In this document: one piece after another, positions 50,050 to 59,322 of the stretch
Layout of the letters: every line of letters starts with the position of its first letter
How positions within the stretch are numbered: the stretch's first letter is position 1
Assembly: GCF_020616335.1 (NCBI RefSeq)
Contig: NZ_CP085051.1
Coordinates: 1,984,001-2,048,000, forward strand
Direction of reading: 5' to 3'
DNA: 64,000 bases
DNA from: Corynebacterium uberis
GTDB lineage: Bacteria; Actinomycetota; Actinomycetes; Mycobacteriales; Mycobacteriaceae
Notes under the pieces: model-generated
Seen by the model: only the letters and a program-made list of their open reading frames with translations
Databases searched by the model: none
What the model was told of the DNA's origin: nothing
Translations under genes and position numbers: made by a program

Positions 50050-50571
50050 CTACCGCCCCGCAGGCCCCTCCGGCAGGCGGGGGGTGTTCATGGCCCGGAC
50101 GATCTTGCCCATCACCCGGTTGAGGTCGGCCACATCGTCCGCGTCGAGTTGGTCGAAGACCAACCGCCGGACCGTTGCCACGTGTGTGGGCGCCGCGGCG
50201 CGCACAAAGTCCCAGCCCGCCTGCGTCAATTCCACGTTGGTGGAGCGCCCGTCGGCCGGGTCCGGGCAGCGCAGCACGTAGCCCGTCTTTTCCAGCCGGG
50301 TGATCACCCGGGACAGGTGGGACAGCGTCATGTCCGACAGCTCCGCCAGGCTTGACATGCGCAGCCGCCGCCCCGGCGACATGGAGATCTGCGCCAACGC
50401 GAAGTAGTCATAGTGGCTGATGCCAAAGTCCTGGCGCAGCTGGGCGTCGAGCCGCGAGGGCAGCCAACTATGGAAGGACCAGACCTTCAACCAGGCCTGC
50501 ATCTCGGTGGTGGTTAGCCAGCGGGTGCCGTCCCCTGACGGGGTGGAGGCGTCATCAATTTCGGCGGTCAT
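50050..50571 (-). CDS. MarR-family transcription regulator
   Basis: 173 residues of the winged-helix MarR family: [49 protein letters not shown] contains the recognition helix, followed by the wing [22 protein letters not shown]. An N-terminal extension of about 30 residues. No adjacent divergent gene reveals its target; it lies between rhomboid and murI genes on the same strand. Confidence 0.85.
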   Translation of the reverse strand: MTAEIDDASTPSGDGTRWLTTTEMQAWLKVWSFHSWLPSRLDAQLRQDFGISHYDYFALAQISMSPGRRLRMSSLAELSDMTLSHLSRVITRLEKTGYVLRCPDPADGRSTNVELTQAGWDFVRAAAPTHVATVRRLVFDQLDADDVADLNRVMGKIVRAMNTPRLPEGPAGR

Positions 50572-50583
50572 CCTTTTAGAGCC

Positions 50584-51261
50584 TTACTGTGTGTGTGCTT
50601 GTCTACGTGCTGGTGCTTGTGATCGTGCCGGCTTCCGGGACACATCATCTGACGTAATAATCATGCCAGCTAATACCCCACCAATCGCCCCAAAAAGGTG
50701 GCTCTCCCACGACACCCCGGCCTGGAGCGGCAGCACCCCCCAGATCCACCCGGAGTAGGCCATTCCTAAGATGACGCCCAGCCCCAGCTGTCCGAGCGAA
50801 CGGTTGAACACACCACGCACCAACAGGTAGGCCAGCCAGCCGTAGACCAGCCCGGAGGCGCCGATGTGGTTAGACCCCACGCCGCCAAAGACCCAGGTCC
50901 CCAGCCCGGCCACCACCACGGTGATGGCGGTGACTTCCCAGAAGGCCCGCGGCCCGGACAGCCCGATGAGGAACGCGAACACCGCCCCGGGCACCGTGTT
51001 GGCCACGATGTGCGCCAGGTTGGCGTGCAGGACCGGCGCGGCGAGCACGCCGGTCAGCCCGGACAGGTCCAGCGGATGGACCCCAAAGGCGTTGAGCGCA
51101 CCGCCGAAGACGATGACGTTGACCAGGAAGACGGCCCAGATGACCAGCACGTATCCCACCGCGCACCGCAGGCCCGTGCCCAGGTGGGAGCGCGCCTGCG
51201 CGCGCCAGGATTGCGGCTGGGCAAGCGGCTGGGGGTGGTGCGGGGGCGGGGCAAAGGTCAT
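50584..51261 (-). CDS. Rhomboid-family intramembrane serine protease
   Basis: 225 residues, six predicted membrane segments. Catalytic Ser in the GASGLVYGW motif and catalytic His in ESHLFGAIGGVLAGM, with the HANLAHIVANT motif before them. This corresponds to the Rv1337 type, encoded near murI in mycobacteria as well. The N-terminal 30 residues are Pro/His/Gln-rich and cytoplasmic. Its start overlaps the stop of the upstream P1 peptidase gene by 4 nt. Substrates unknown. Confidence 0.88.
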   Translation of the reverse strand: MTFAPPPHHPQPLAQPQSWRAQARSHLGTGLRCAVGYVLVIWAVFLVNVIVFGGALNAFGVHPLDLSGLTGVLAAPVLHANLAHIVANTVPGAVFAFLIGLSGPRAFWEVTAITVVVAGLGTWVFGGVGSNHIGASGLVYGWLAYLLVRGVFNRSLGQLGLGVILGMAYSGWIWGVLPLQAGVSWESHLFGAIGGVLAGMIITSDDVSRKPARSQAPARRQAHTQ

Positions 51262-52247
51262 CGGGCAGCGGGGTCCTTCTGTGTCGATGCGGGCGCGGTC
51301 GATGTGGGCGCGGGGGCGGGCTGGGCCAGAATCTCGCTCCAGGCGGTCATCCCCAGTCCCGGGCTGGCGGACATGACGGCGTCAGCGATAGCGCTTTCTA
51401 CCGCGGTGGCGGCTGCGGCGCACAGGCCAGCCAGCTTCGCAGTATCCACCGGGGTGGCACCGGGTTCGGCGGTGGACAGGGCAAAGAGCGTATCGCCATC
51501 CATGGGCAGGTGTGCCGGGCGGATGGCCCGCGCGATGCCGTCGTGGCCGCACAGCGCCAGCCGGCGGGCCTGCCCCGGGGTCAGCGCGGCGTCGGTAGCC
51601 ACCACCCCGATGGTGGTGTTGAGGCTGGCATCCGGCGCGTGCAGCTGGGCGAAGGCGTGCGGGTCAACCGCCGGGTAGTCGCCGTGAGCCCACAGCCGCC
51701 CGGTGCGCGGGTCCACGACCTCGCCGACCGGGTTAGCCACCACGAGCGCGCCAACCGTGACCTCGCCGACCTGCACCGTCGCCTGGCCCACGCCGCCGCG
51801 CAGCCGCCCGGCGCTGGCCCCACAGCCCGCACCGACGCTTCCCGACGCCGCCGTGGTCCCGCACGCGCGCACCGCCGCCACGCCGTCATGGGCGCAGGGG
51901 TAGTGGTCGCGCGCGCCGACCATGAGGTCAAAGATCACCGCAGCCGGCACGATGGGCACGCGCACCTGGCCTGCCACGTCAAAGCCCACCCCTTGGGCGG
52001 CCAGCTCGCGCATGGCGCCGTCGGCGGCCGCCAGGCCAAAGGCCGAGCCGCCGCACAGCGCTATCGCGTGGACGCGCTCGACCGTATTGTGCGCCGCCAG
52101 CAGATCAGTTTCGCGGGTGCCGGGCCCGCCGCCGCGCACATCCACCGCGGCGACGGCGCCGTGGGGGCTGACAGGGCGGATGACGGTCACCCCGGTATCG
52201 GTGAGGCTGGCGTGACCAACGGTGATGCCGGGGACGTCGGAAAGCAT
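51258..52247 (-). CDS. P1-family peptidase (DmpA/BapA-like)
   Basis: 329 residues. Begins DVPGITVGHASLTDTGVTVI, typical of the family, with GGSAFGLAAADG and the predicted self-cleavage site before the nucleophile in SLNTTIGVVATDA. These N-terminal nucleophile enzymes release N-terminal amino acids or cleave amide polymers (as in nylon-oligomer hydrolases). The mycobacterial relative Rv1333 sits in a similar place. Substrate cannot be deduced. Confidence 0.85.
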   Translation of the reverse strand: MLSDVPGITVGHASLTDTGVTVIRPVSPHGAVAAVDVRGGGPGTRETDLLAAHNTVERVHAIALCGGSAFGLAAADGAMRELAAQGVGFDVAGQVRVPIVPAAVIFDLMVGARDHYPCAHDGVAAVRACGTTAASGSVGAGCGASAGRLRGGVGQATVQVGEVTVGALVVANPVGEVVDPRTGRLWAHGDYPAVDPHAFAQLHAPDASLNTTIGVVATDAALTPGQARRLALCGHDGIARAIRPAHLPMDGDTLFALSTAEPGATPVDTAKLAGLCAAAATAVESAIADAVMSASPGLGMTAWSEILAQPAPAPTSTAPASTQKDPAAR

Positions 52248-52778
52248 TTACTCGCCCACCGTCCCCATCATCGCGGTGAGCAGGGAATCCTGGTTGAACG
52301 CCAACCATTCCACCAGCGTGTGCGTGTCCGGGTGATCCCCCGCGGACAGGTACAGCCGCAGGTCATTGAGCGCGGCAACCCACGCCTGGGCCTGGGCCTC
52401 ATCCAGGGTCACCGCGACGGAGCCATCCGGCCCCAACGCCTGGGTGACCACCTGAAGGTTCTCCAGCTTCGCGCGGGTGATGTCATTTTCGTGGAAGGAG
52501 CGCAGCAGCGCGTTATCGCCCTCGAACTCCTCATCGCCGGGGCGAACAAAGTCCGGCAGCAGGCGCGCCAGGGACGGGTCCTCCGGGGCCTCCTTGTGGC
52601 CGCTGGACAGCCCGGTCATCTCCGCGAGCTCATCGCGGGGAGCCGACCGCACCCGGGCGATCAAGGCCTCCGCAACCGTGGCCGCCAGGTTGCCCAACAC
52701 CTCGCGCTCCATGGGGTCAAAGACCGTGGAATAGCGGGTGGGGCGCATCAGCCCCTTCTTCTTGCGCCAATCCTCCAT
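52248..52778 (-). CDS. DUF2017 protein
   Basis: 176 residues. MEREVLGNLAATVAEALIAR and the C-terminal WLAFNQDSLLTAMMG are typical of the DUF2017 family found next to clpS in actinobacteria. Mostly helical and acidic; function unknown. It lies between clpS and the P1 peptidase gene, with the latter starting right after its stop. Confidence 0.85.
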   Translation of the reverse strand: MEDWRKKKGLMRPTRYSTVFDPMEREVLGNLAATVAEALIARVRSAPRDELAEMTGLSSGHKEAPEDPSLARLLPDFVRPGDEEFEGDNALLRSFHENDITRAKLENLQVVTQALGPDGSVAVTLDEAQAQAWVAALNDLRLYLSAGDHPDTHTLVEWLAFNQDSLLTAMMGTVGE

Positions 52779-52790
52779 GTTTACAATCGC

Positions 52791-53126
52791 CTACCCTGCC
52801 TGCTGCATCGTCGCCCACAGGCCCGCAACCTGGAGCTTTTTCACGTCGCCTTCAACCTTGTCCCGCTCGCCCGAGGACACCACGGCCTTGCCTTCCGTAT
52901 GCACCTGCATCATCAGTTCGGTGGCCCGCTTGCGGTCATAGCCCAGCACCGTCTGGAAGACATAGGTGACGTAACTCATCAGGTTGACGGGATCGTCCCA
53001 CACCACGCACACCCACGGAATGTTCTCCGCGGTGGCCACATCGACGTCGATAGCCTCATCGAGCTCGGGGGTGGCCATGGGCGCCATCGGCGAGGACAGG
53101 CGCACGAGGAAATCCGGGCAAGTCAT
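52791..53126 (-). CDS. clpS: ClpS adaptor
   Basis: 111 residues. The conserved core [20 protein letters not shown]...[22 protein letters not shown] binds N-degrons and delivers them to the Clp ATPase. The N-terminal 40 residues are longer than in many ClpS proteins and include several Met codons, so the start could be slightly inside. It is divergent from pncB, as in mycobacteria. Confidence 0.93.
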   Translation of the reverse strand: MTCPDFLVRLSSPMAPMATPELDEAIDVDVATAENIPWVCVVWDDPVNLMSYVTYVFQTVLGYDRKRATELMMQVHTEGKAVVSSGERDKVEGDVKKLQVAGLWATMQQAG

Positions 53127-53175
53127 GTCTCACAGCCTAGTCAACGCGGCGCCGCGGGGCGTTAGAGTGGTGGAC

Positions 53176-54528
53176 GTGAAACACACCGACCCCGCACCCA
53201 CGCAGCGCTCCACCGCACTGCTCACCGACAAATACGAGCTCACCATGCTGCAAGCCGCCCTGCGCGACGGCACCGCCAGCCGCCGCAGCACCTTTGAGGT
53301 CTTTGGCCGCAAGCTGCCCAACGAGCGCCGCTACGGGGTTGTCGCCGGCACCCCGCGCGTGCTGGCCGCCGTAGAGGACTTCCGCTTCACCGACGCCCAG
53401 CTGGACACCCTCGACTTCCTCGACGAGGCGACCTTAGAATTCCTGCGCGACTTCCGCTTTAGCGGGCACATTGACGGCTACCGGGAAGGCGAACTCTATT
53501 TCCCCTACTCCCCGATCCTCACCGTGCGCGGCTCCTTTGCCGAATGCGTCATCTTAGAGACGGTCATCCTGTCCATCATGAACGCCGACTCGGCCGTGGC
53601 GTCCGCCGCCGCCCGCATGGTCACCGCCGCCGACGGCCGACCCATCATCGAGATGGGCTCGCGGCGCACCCACGAATACGCCGCAGTCACCGCCTCCCGG
53701 GCGGCATACCTCGCCGGCTTTAGCGCCACCTCCAACCTCGAGGCCGCCTTCCGCTACGGCATCCCCGCCTCCGGAACCTCCGCCCACTCCTGGACCCTCC
53801 TGCACACCAACCCCGACGGCACCCCCGACGAAGCAGAGGCCGCCGCCTTCCGCGCCCAGGTCGACGCCCTTGGCCCCGAGACCACGCTGCTGGTAGACAC
53901 CTACGACATCGCCCGCGGCGTGGCCACCGCCATCGAGGTGGCCGGCACCCAGCTCGGCGGGGTGCGCATTGACTCCGGCGACCTGGGCATGATGACCCGG
54001 CAGGTGCGCCGCCAGCTCGACGAACTCGGCGCCTACAACACCAAGATCGTGGTCTCCTCCGACCTGGACGAATTCACCATCGCCGGCCTGCGCGGCGACC
54101 CAGTGGATTCCTTCGGCGTAGGCACCTCCGTGGTCACCGGCTCCGGCGCCCCCACCCCCGGCATGGTGTACAAGCTCGTGGAGGTCGACGGCGTGCCCGT
54201 GGCCAAGCGCTCCCGGGGCAAGGCCACCGTGGGCGGGGCCAAACGCGCCCTGCGCACCTTCCGCGCCACCGGCACCGCCGTCGAGGAGATCGTGGTGCCC
54301 TTCGGCTCCGCCGACCCGGACCTGGGCACCCTGGACTCCCACGCGCTGACCATCCCGCTCATGCGCGACGGCGCGACCGTGGCGGACCTGCCGGACCTGG
54401 AGGCCTCGCGGGCGCACCTGGCGCAGCAGTTGGTCACCCTGCCGTGGGAGGGCCTGGCGCTCTCGCGCGACGAGCCGGCGATTGGGACCCGCTTCGTGGG
54501 CTTCCCGGACCGACTCGCGGGACACTAG
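53176..54528 (+). CDS. pncB: Nicotinate phosphoribosyltransferase
   Basis: 450 residues from GTG 53176 (VKHTDPAPTQRSTALLTDKYELTM). The frame extends upstream into the divergent clpS gene without homology. TDKYELTMLQAAL, FEVFGRKLP, the RRTHEYAA catalytic His region and VRIDSGDLGMM are family motifs. It makes nicotinate mononucleotide and so works downstream of pncA in NAD salvage. TAGAGT ends 7 nt before the start, so it is probably leaderless. Confidence 0.93.
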   Translation: MKHTDPAPTQRSTALLTDKYELTMLQAALRDGTASRRSTFEVFGRKLPNERRYGVVAGTPRVLAAVEDFRFTDAQLDTLDFLDEATLEFLRDFRFSGHIDGYREGELYFPYSPILTVRGSFAECVILETVILSIMNADSAVASAAARMVTAADGRPIIEMGSRRTHEYAAVTASRAAYLAGFSATSNLEAAFRYGIPASGTSAHSWTLLHTNPDGTPDEAEAAAFRAQVDALGPETTLLVDTYDIARGVATAIEVAGTQLGGVRIDSGDLGMMTRQVRRQLDELGAYNTKIVVSSDLDEFTIAGLRGDPVDSFGVGTSVVTGSGAPTPGMVYKLVEVDGVPVAKRSRGKATVGGAKRALRTFRATGTAVEEIVVPFGSADPDLGTLDSHALTIPLMRDGATVADLPDLEASRAHLAQQLVTLPWEGLALSRDEPAIGTRFVGFPDRLAGH

Positions 54529-54730
54529 GAGGCGCGAGGGGACACGAGGAGAGACGAGGTGTCCCGCCCCAGTAGGTCGCGCGCATAGGACGCCTGTGTG
54601 CGCACGGCTCACCGCCGCTGTGAAGCCAGACACAACCGGGAACTACGTCCGGGGGTAATTTGCGGGCAACCGGAAGTTGGGAATCTCAAAACACGGGAAA
54701 CCAGGCCCCCGCGCGCCCGACTACTGCGGC

Positions 54731-56035
54731 ATGAACACTTCGAGCGCGCGCACGCGCACCGGTGGGCTACGCCCCACCCTCTACCGCATGCACAGCTGGG
54801 CCGGCGTCCTCGTCGCCCCCTTCCTGGTGGCCGCCGCCCTTACCGGCCTGGCCTACTCCTTTGGCCCCGTGGCCGAGGAGGTCTACTACCACCACGAACT
54901 GACCGCCTCCGAGGGCACCCACCACCCCGTCTCCAGCGCCATCGCCGCCGCGCGCGCCGTCCACCCCGACCTGCCGCTGGCCGGCGCCGTCGTCTCCGAC
55001 AAGGCCGAAGACTCCGTGCGCGTCCTGTTCAAGGACGAGTCGCTGCCCGGCCCCAGTTTCAAGCGCGCCGTCTTTGTTGACCCCGTCACCGACGAAATCC
55101 TGGGCGACATGCCCCAATACGCCTCCTTCCACTCCCTGCCGCTGCGCACCTTCATCGACGAAGGCCACGCCAACCTGTGGCTCGGAGAGCCCGGCCGCTT
55201 CTACTCGGAGATGGCCGCCTCCTGGCTCGGCGCCCTGACCATCACCGGGCTGTTCCTGCTGTTCAACAAGTGGCGCCGATCGATGAGCACCAAGAACGCG
55301 CCACGGCGCTGGCACTCCCTGATCGGCCTGGTGTGCGTCCCCGGCTTCCTGGTCCTCACACTCACCGGCCTGACCTGGTCTAAAACCGCGGGCAAGGCCA
55401 TCGCCTGGATCCGCACCGAACTGTCCTGGCGCCCGCCGGTTCCTGCTGCCGGGCCGCCCGTTGACGGCCCCGGGCTTGCCGGCGACGCCGGGGTGGATAC
55501 CGCCATCGCCGTCGCCCGCTCCCACGGACTGACCGGAGTCTTTGATGTCTTGGCCCCCAAGGGCGGAGACGTGTGGAAGATCACAGAATCCGCAGCCCAG
55601 CCGTGGGTCTTTTCCTACGATGCCATCTCCGTCAACGGTGCCGACGGCTCCGTGGTGGGAACCGTGCCTTTCTCCGACTGGCCCCTGGCCGCCCAGCTGA
55701 CCGAATGGCTCATCCGCGCCCACGTGGGAACCCTCTTTGGCCTGCTCAACCAGATCATCCTGGCCGCCACCGCGGCGGGCATCCTCGCCGCGATCGTGCT
55801 CGGCTACATCATCTGGTACCGCCGCGGGCGCACCGGAAAGTTCGGGCGCCTGCCCGCCCCGCGCAGCTGGCAAACCGTGCCGCGCGGCTGGCTCATCGTC
55901 TTTTTGATCATCATGGCCATCTACGCCGTCGCGGCCCCCTATTTCGGCCTCAGCCTGCTGATATTCCTGGCTATCGACGCCGCCTGGCGCCGCGCTAAAC
56001 TGGGCACCCATGCCCGCAGTGCCGCCCACGCCTAA
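54731..56035 (+). CDS. PepSY-domain membrane protein
   Basis: 434 residues from ATG 54731 (an upstream frame to 54677 is not convincing). Four membrane segments: HSWAGVLVAPFLVAAALTGL near 25-45, one near 165-185, one near 195-215 and a C-terminal group near 335-425. PepSY-type loops lie between them, as in the PepSY_TM family of iron-associated membrane oxidoreductases. The HxW near the first segment may ligate haem. No clear DtxR box was seen upstream. Its 3' end overlaps the dinG start by 26 nt. Confidence 0.75.
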   Translation: MNTSSARTRTGGLRPTLYRMHSWAGVLVAPFLVAAALTGLAYSFGPVAEEVYYHHELTASEGTHHPVSSAIAAARAVHPDLPLAGAVVSDKAEDSVRVLFKDESLPGPSFKRAVFVDPVTDEILGDMPQYASFHSLPLRTFIDEGHANLWLGEPGRFYSEMAASWLGALTITGLFLLFNKWRRSMSTKNAPRRWHSLIGLVCVPGFLVLTLTGLTWSKTAGKAIAWIRTELSWRPPVPAAGPPVDGPGLAGDAGVDTAIAVARSHGLTGVFDVLAPKGGDVWKITESAAQPWVFSYDAISVNGADGSVVGTVPFSDWPLAAQLTEWLIRAHVGTLFGLLNQIILAATAAGILAAIVLGYIIWYRRGRTGKFGRLPAPRSWQTVPRGWLIVFLIIMAIYAVAAPYFGLSLLIFLAIDAAWRRAKLGTHARSAAHA

Positions 56036-57938
56036 GCTTCTCGACGCCGCCGTCGCCGCCCTCGGCGGCAGTGCGCGCGTCGGCCAAGAAAAGATGGCGC
56101 ACGCGGTGACCCGGGCCTTAGACTCCGGGCGCCACCTGGCCGTCCAAGCCGGCACCGGCACCGGAAAGTCCCTGGCCTACCTGGTGCCGGCGCTGCGCCA
56201 CGCCCAGGCCACCGACACTACAGTCGTCGTCTCCACCGCCACCATCGCTCTGCAACGCCAACTCGTTGAACGCGACCTGCCGCGCCTGGCCGAGGCCCTG
56301 GAAGACGAGCTGCCCCACCGGCCGACCTTTGCCATCCAGAAGGGCCGATCCAACTACCTGTGCCTGCACAAGATCTCCGCCGGGGAGCCCACCGCAGACC
56401 TCCTCGACGACGCGGAGCTCACCGCCACCGGCAAGCAGGTGCGCCGCCTGCACGACTGGGCCGAACAGACCACCACCGGGGACCGCGACAGCCTAGAAAC
56501 CGGCGTCTCCGATACCGTGTGGCGCCAGGTGTCTGTCACCTCCGCCGAATGCATCGGCGCGGGCCGCTGCCCCCACGGGGCCGACTGCTTCGCCGAACTA
56601 GCCCGGCAGGCCGCCCGGGACGTCGACGTGGTGGTAACCAACCACGCCCTGCTGGCCATCGACGCCCTCACCGACTCCGCGGTGCTTCCCGAACACGACG
56701 CCGTGATCATCGACGAAGCCCACGAGCTCGACGCCCGCATCACCTCCGTATCCACCGCCCAGCTGACCCCCACCAGCCTGCGCCTGGTCTCGCGCCGCAT
56801 GGCCGCACTGGGCGCCTCCCCCGATACCTTTGACACCGCGGTAGCCACCTGGGAGGAGCGCCTGCCCCTGCTGGACCAAGGCCGCTGGCGCGCCACCGAT
56901 GAGGACACCCACGGCCTGCTGGTGGGCCTGCGTGACGAACTCTGGGCCGGCCACCTATCCGTCACCTCCGGCGGCTCCCCCGACGATGACGTAGACACCA
57001 AGGCCGAACGCGCCAACCTGGCCAACCACATGGTCGACCTCTACGACACCGCCGTGCGCATCCTCGCCGTCCTCGACGCCGACGCCGAACAGACCCCCGA
57101 CGACGTCGTTTGGCTCACCGAGGCCGCCCTGTCCGTCGCCCCGCTGTCCGTCGCCGGGCTGCTCGCCGGGCACCTGTTCGCCCAGAACACCGCCGTGTTG
57201 ACCTCAGCGACCTTAAGCGTAGGCGGCAACTTCGATGCCCTGGCCGCCTCCTGGGGCCTGCCATCCGGGACCTGGGACGGCCTGGACGTGGGCACGCCCT
57301 TCGACCCGGCACGCGCCGGGATCCTCTACATCGCCCGCCACCTACCCGCCCCATCGCGCGAAGGGCCCAGCCCCGCGGCCCTCGACGAGATGGCCGAGCT
57401 GATCACCGCCGCCGGCGGGCGCACCCTGGCGCTTTTTGCCTCCCGACGCGCCGCCCAACAGGCCGCCACCGCCCTGCGCGCCCGGCTGCCCTTTGACATC
57501 CTGGTCCAGGGGGAAGACTCCACCGGTGTGCTCGTGGAACGTTTTGCCCGCAACGAAAACACCTGCCTCTTTGGCACCCTGACCTTGTGGCAGGGAGTGG
57601 ACGTCCCGGGCCGCTCGCTCAGCTTGGTCATCATTGACAAGATCCCCTTCCCCCGCCCCGATGACCCCCTGCTCCAGGCCCGCAAGGAGGCTGCCGACGC
57701 CGCCGGGCGCAACGGATTCATGAGCGTTGCCGCCACCCACGCCGCCCTCCTGCTCGCCCAGGGCGCCGGCCGGCTGCTGCGCTCCACCACCGACCGCGGC
57801 GTGGTGGCCATCCTCGACCCCCGCCTGCTGACCAAACGCTACGGGTCCTTCCTGCGCGCCAGCCTGCCCCCGCTGTGGCCCACCAGCAACCCCACGACCG
57901 TGCGCGAAGCCCTGCGCAGGCTGGTCGCCGCCCGCTAA
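56010..57938 (+). CDS. dinG: ATP-dependent DNA helicase, DinG/XPD-like
   Basis: 642 residues. Walker A AGTGTGKSLAY near 49, Walker B IIDEAHELD near 231, and motif VI QGAGRLLRS at the end. Four Cys around 130-195 (NYLCLHK, ECIGAGRCPHGADC) are placed like the iron-sulfur cluster ligands of XPD/DinG helicases. It corresponds to Rv1329c, which is also close to pncB. TAAACT ends 8 nt before the ATG inside the preceding gene, so a leaderless transcript is possible. Confidence 0.9.
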   Translation: MPAVPPTPKLLDAAVAALGGSARVGQEKMAHAVTRALDSGRHLAVQAGTGTGKSLAYLVPALRHAQATDTTVVVSTATIALQRQLVERDLPRLAEALEDELPHRPTFAIQKGRSNYLCLHKISAGEPTADLLDDAELTATGKQVRRLHDWAEQTTTGDRDSLETGVSDTVWRQVSVTSAECIGAGRCPHGADCFAELARQAARDVDVVVTNHALLAIDALTDSAVLPEHDAVIIDEAHELDARITSVSTAQLTPTSLRLVSRRMAALGASPDTFDTAVATWEERLPLLDQGRWRATDEDTHGLLVGLRDELWAGHLSVTSGGSPDDDVDTKAERANLANHMVDLYDTAVRILAVLDADAEQTPDDVVWLTEAALSVAPLSVAGLLAGHLFAQNTAVLTSATLSVGGNFDALAASWGLPSGTWDGLDVGTPFDPARAGILYIARHLPAPSREGPSPAALDEMAELITAAGGRTLALFASRRAAQQAATALRARLPFDILVQGEDSTGVLVERFARNENTCLFGTLTLWQGVDVPGRSLSLVIIDKIPFPRPDDPLLQARKEAADAAGRNGFMSVAATHAALLLAQGAGRLLRSTTDRGVVAILDPRLLTKRYGSFLRASLPPLWPTSNPTTVREALRRLVAAR

Positions 57939-57950
57939 AATGTCCCAACC

Positions 57951-58418
57951 ATGGACATCCTGCGCGACGCCGACCTGACCCTGCGCCCCCTGTCCCCACA
58001 GGACGCCGCAGCCCTGACCAAGGCCTGCTTAGACCCCACCACCGCGCGCTTTACCGAGGTGCCCGCCAACTACACCCAGGAGATGGCCGAGCAGTTCATC
58101 GCCGCCGACCCCGGCTTCCCGCGCTGGGCCCTCGACGTCGAGGGCACCTTCTGCGGCGTCATCGAAGCCCGCTACACCACCGGCAGCACACCTGGCGTGG
58201 ACCTGGGCTACCACACCGCCCCCTGGGCACGCCGCCGCGGACTCATGCGGCGCGCAGTGACGCTGGTCACCGCCTGGGCGCACGACAACGGCTACCCGGT
58301 GGTCACGCTGCGCACCCGGGCCGACAACGCCGGCAGCCGTGCCGTTGCCCGCTCCTGCGGGTTTGTTCTAGAGCACATCTCCGGGATGACCGTCAGCTAC
58401 CGGCACCGCAGCGCTTAG
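57951..58418 (+). CDS. GNAT-family acetyltransferase
   Basis: 155 residues of the RimJ/RimL-like GNAT group: LTLRPLSPQDAAAL at the start, VDLGYHTAPWARRRGLMRRAV (the acetyl-CoA binding R/Q-x-x-G/A region) and TRADNAGSRAVARSCGFVLE near the end. It would acetylate an amine, possibly a protein N-terminus or small molecule. It starts 12 nt after dinG and its 3' end overlaps serB convergently by 51 nt. Confidence 0.85.
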   Translation: MDILRDADLTLRPLSPQDAAALTKACLDPTTARFTEVPANYTQEMAEQFIAADPGFPRWALDVEGTFCGVIEARYTTGSTPGVDLGYHTAPWARRRGLMRRAVTLVTAWAHDNGYPVVTLRTRADNAGSRAVARSCGFVLEHISGMTVSYRHRSA

Positions 58419-59225
58419 CCCAAGCAGCGGGATGAGCGCGTCAAGGCGCGGCACATCCAGGCACACATCGGCGACCTCCCGCAGCGCTGGCTTGCCGCAC
58501 AGCGCCACCCCCAGGTCCGCGGCGGCAACCATCGCGCAGTCATTGGCGCCATCGCCAACTGCCACCGTCGCGTCCGCCCCGAAATCCTGAGCCAGCCGCG
58601 CTAAGAAGCGGGCCTTTTCCTGCTTATCGACGACCCCTCCCCTCACCCGCCCCGTCAACGTACCGTCCACCACCTCTAGGGTGTTGGCGGCCACGGCGTC
58701 GAGGCGCAACTGCGCGGCCAAGGGCTTAAGAACCTGAATGAAGCCCCCGGAGACCACGCCAACCACGTGCCCGTCCGCGTGCAGGGCGGCGATGAGCTCC
58801 TGGGCCCCTGTAGTCAGCTCCAGGCCGGCGGCAACCTCATCGATGATGCCGGCATCAAGCCCGGCGAGGGTGGCCACCCGGGCCCGCAGAGAGTCTGCAA
58901 AGTCGAGCTCGCCCTCCATGGCCCGGCGGGTCACCTCCGCGACTTCTTCACGCTTGCCGGCGCGGTCTGCCAGCATCTCAATGACCTCCCCGGTAATCAG
59001 CGTGGAGTCACAGTCGAGGCACACCGCCAGGCGGCGCGCCTGGGTCAGGCGGGCGTCGATCGCCAGGACCTGCGCGCCGTCGGTGACCTGGCGCGCCCAT
59101 TCGGCCGCGGCGTCGATGCCCTGCGGGGCGGGGACGTGGGTGCAAACGGCGGGGAAGGGGGCGTCGATAAGCGTCCACGAGGAATCGGGCGGGGTGGATG
59201 TCAGCGCGACGATGTGGGCGTCCAT
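58368..59225 (-). CDS. serB: Phosphoserine phosphatase
   Basis: 285 residues from ATG 59225 (GAAAGG box upstream); the open frame continues to 59504 inside ctaD without homology. HAD motifs: DCDSTLITGEVIE, VSGGFIQVLKPL, and GDGANDCAMVAAADLGVAL. It carries out the last step of serine synthesis. The N-terminal 80 residues look like a shortened regulatory domain. The position next to ctaD matches C. glutamicum. Confidence 0.93.
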   Translation of the reverse strand: MDAHIVALTSTPPDSSWTLIDAPFPAVCTHVPAPQGIDAAAEWARQVTDGAQVLAIDARLTQARRLAVCLDCDSTLITGEVIEMLADRAGKREEVAEVTRRAMEGELDFADSLRARVATLAGLDAGIIDEVAAGLELTTGAQELIAALHADGHVVGVVSGGFIQVLKPLAAQLRLDAVAANTLEVVDGTLTGRVRGGVVDKQEKARFLARLAQDFGADATVAVGDGANDCAMVAAADLGVALCGKPALREVADVCLDVPRLDALIPLLGLSAAVPVADGHPGDVL

Positions 59226-59258
59226 GGGGGCCTTTCTGGGGTGGTGTGGGTAGCGCAA

Positions 59259-59301
59259 ACCCCCGCCCCGGTCCCCTGGTGTGGGGAGGATGGGCGGGGG
59301 T
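59259..59301 (-). terminator. Terminator after ctaD
   Basis: On the minus strand ACCCCCGCCC pairs with GGGCGGGGGT over a loop containing an inner CCCCAC/CAGGGG hairpin; it is followed by TTTGCG. It separates ctaD from serB. Confidence 0.65.
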
Positions 59302-59322
59302 GTGGCAGGAGGAAAGATCTGA

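Noticed and set aside
52984..53175. Upstream extension of pncB
   Set aside because: It overlaps clpS on the opposite strand and has no homology to the family; GTG 53176 has a promoter-like hexamer at leaderless spacing.
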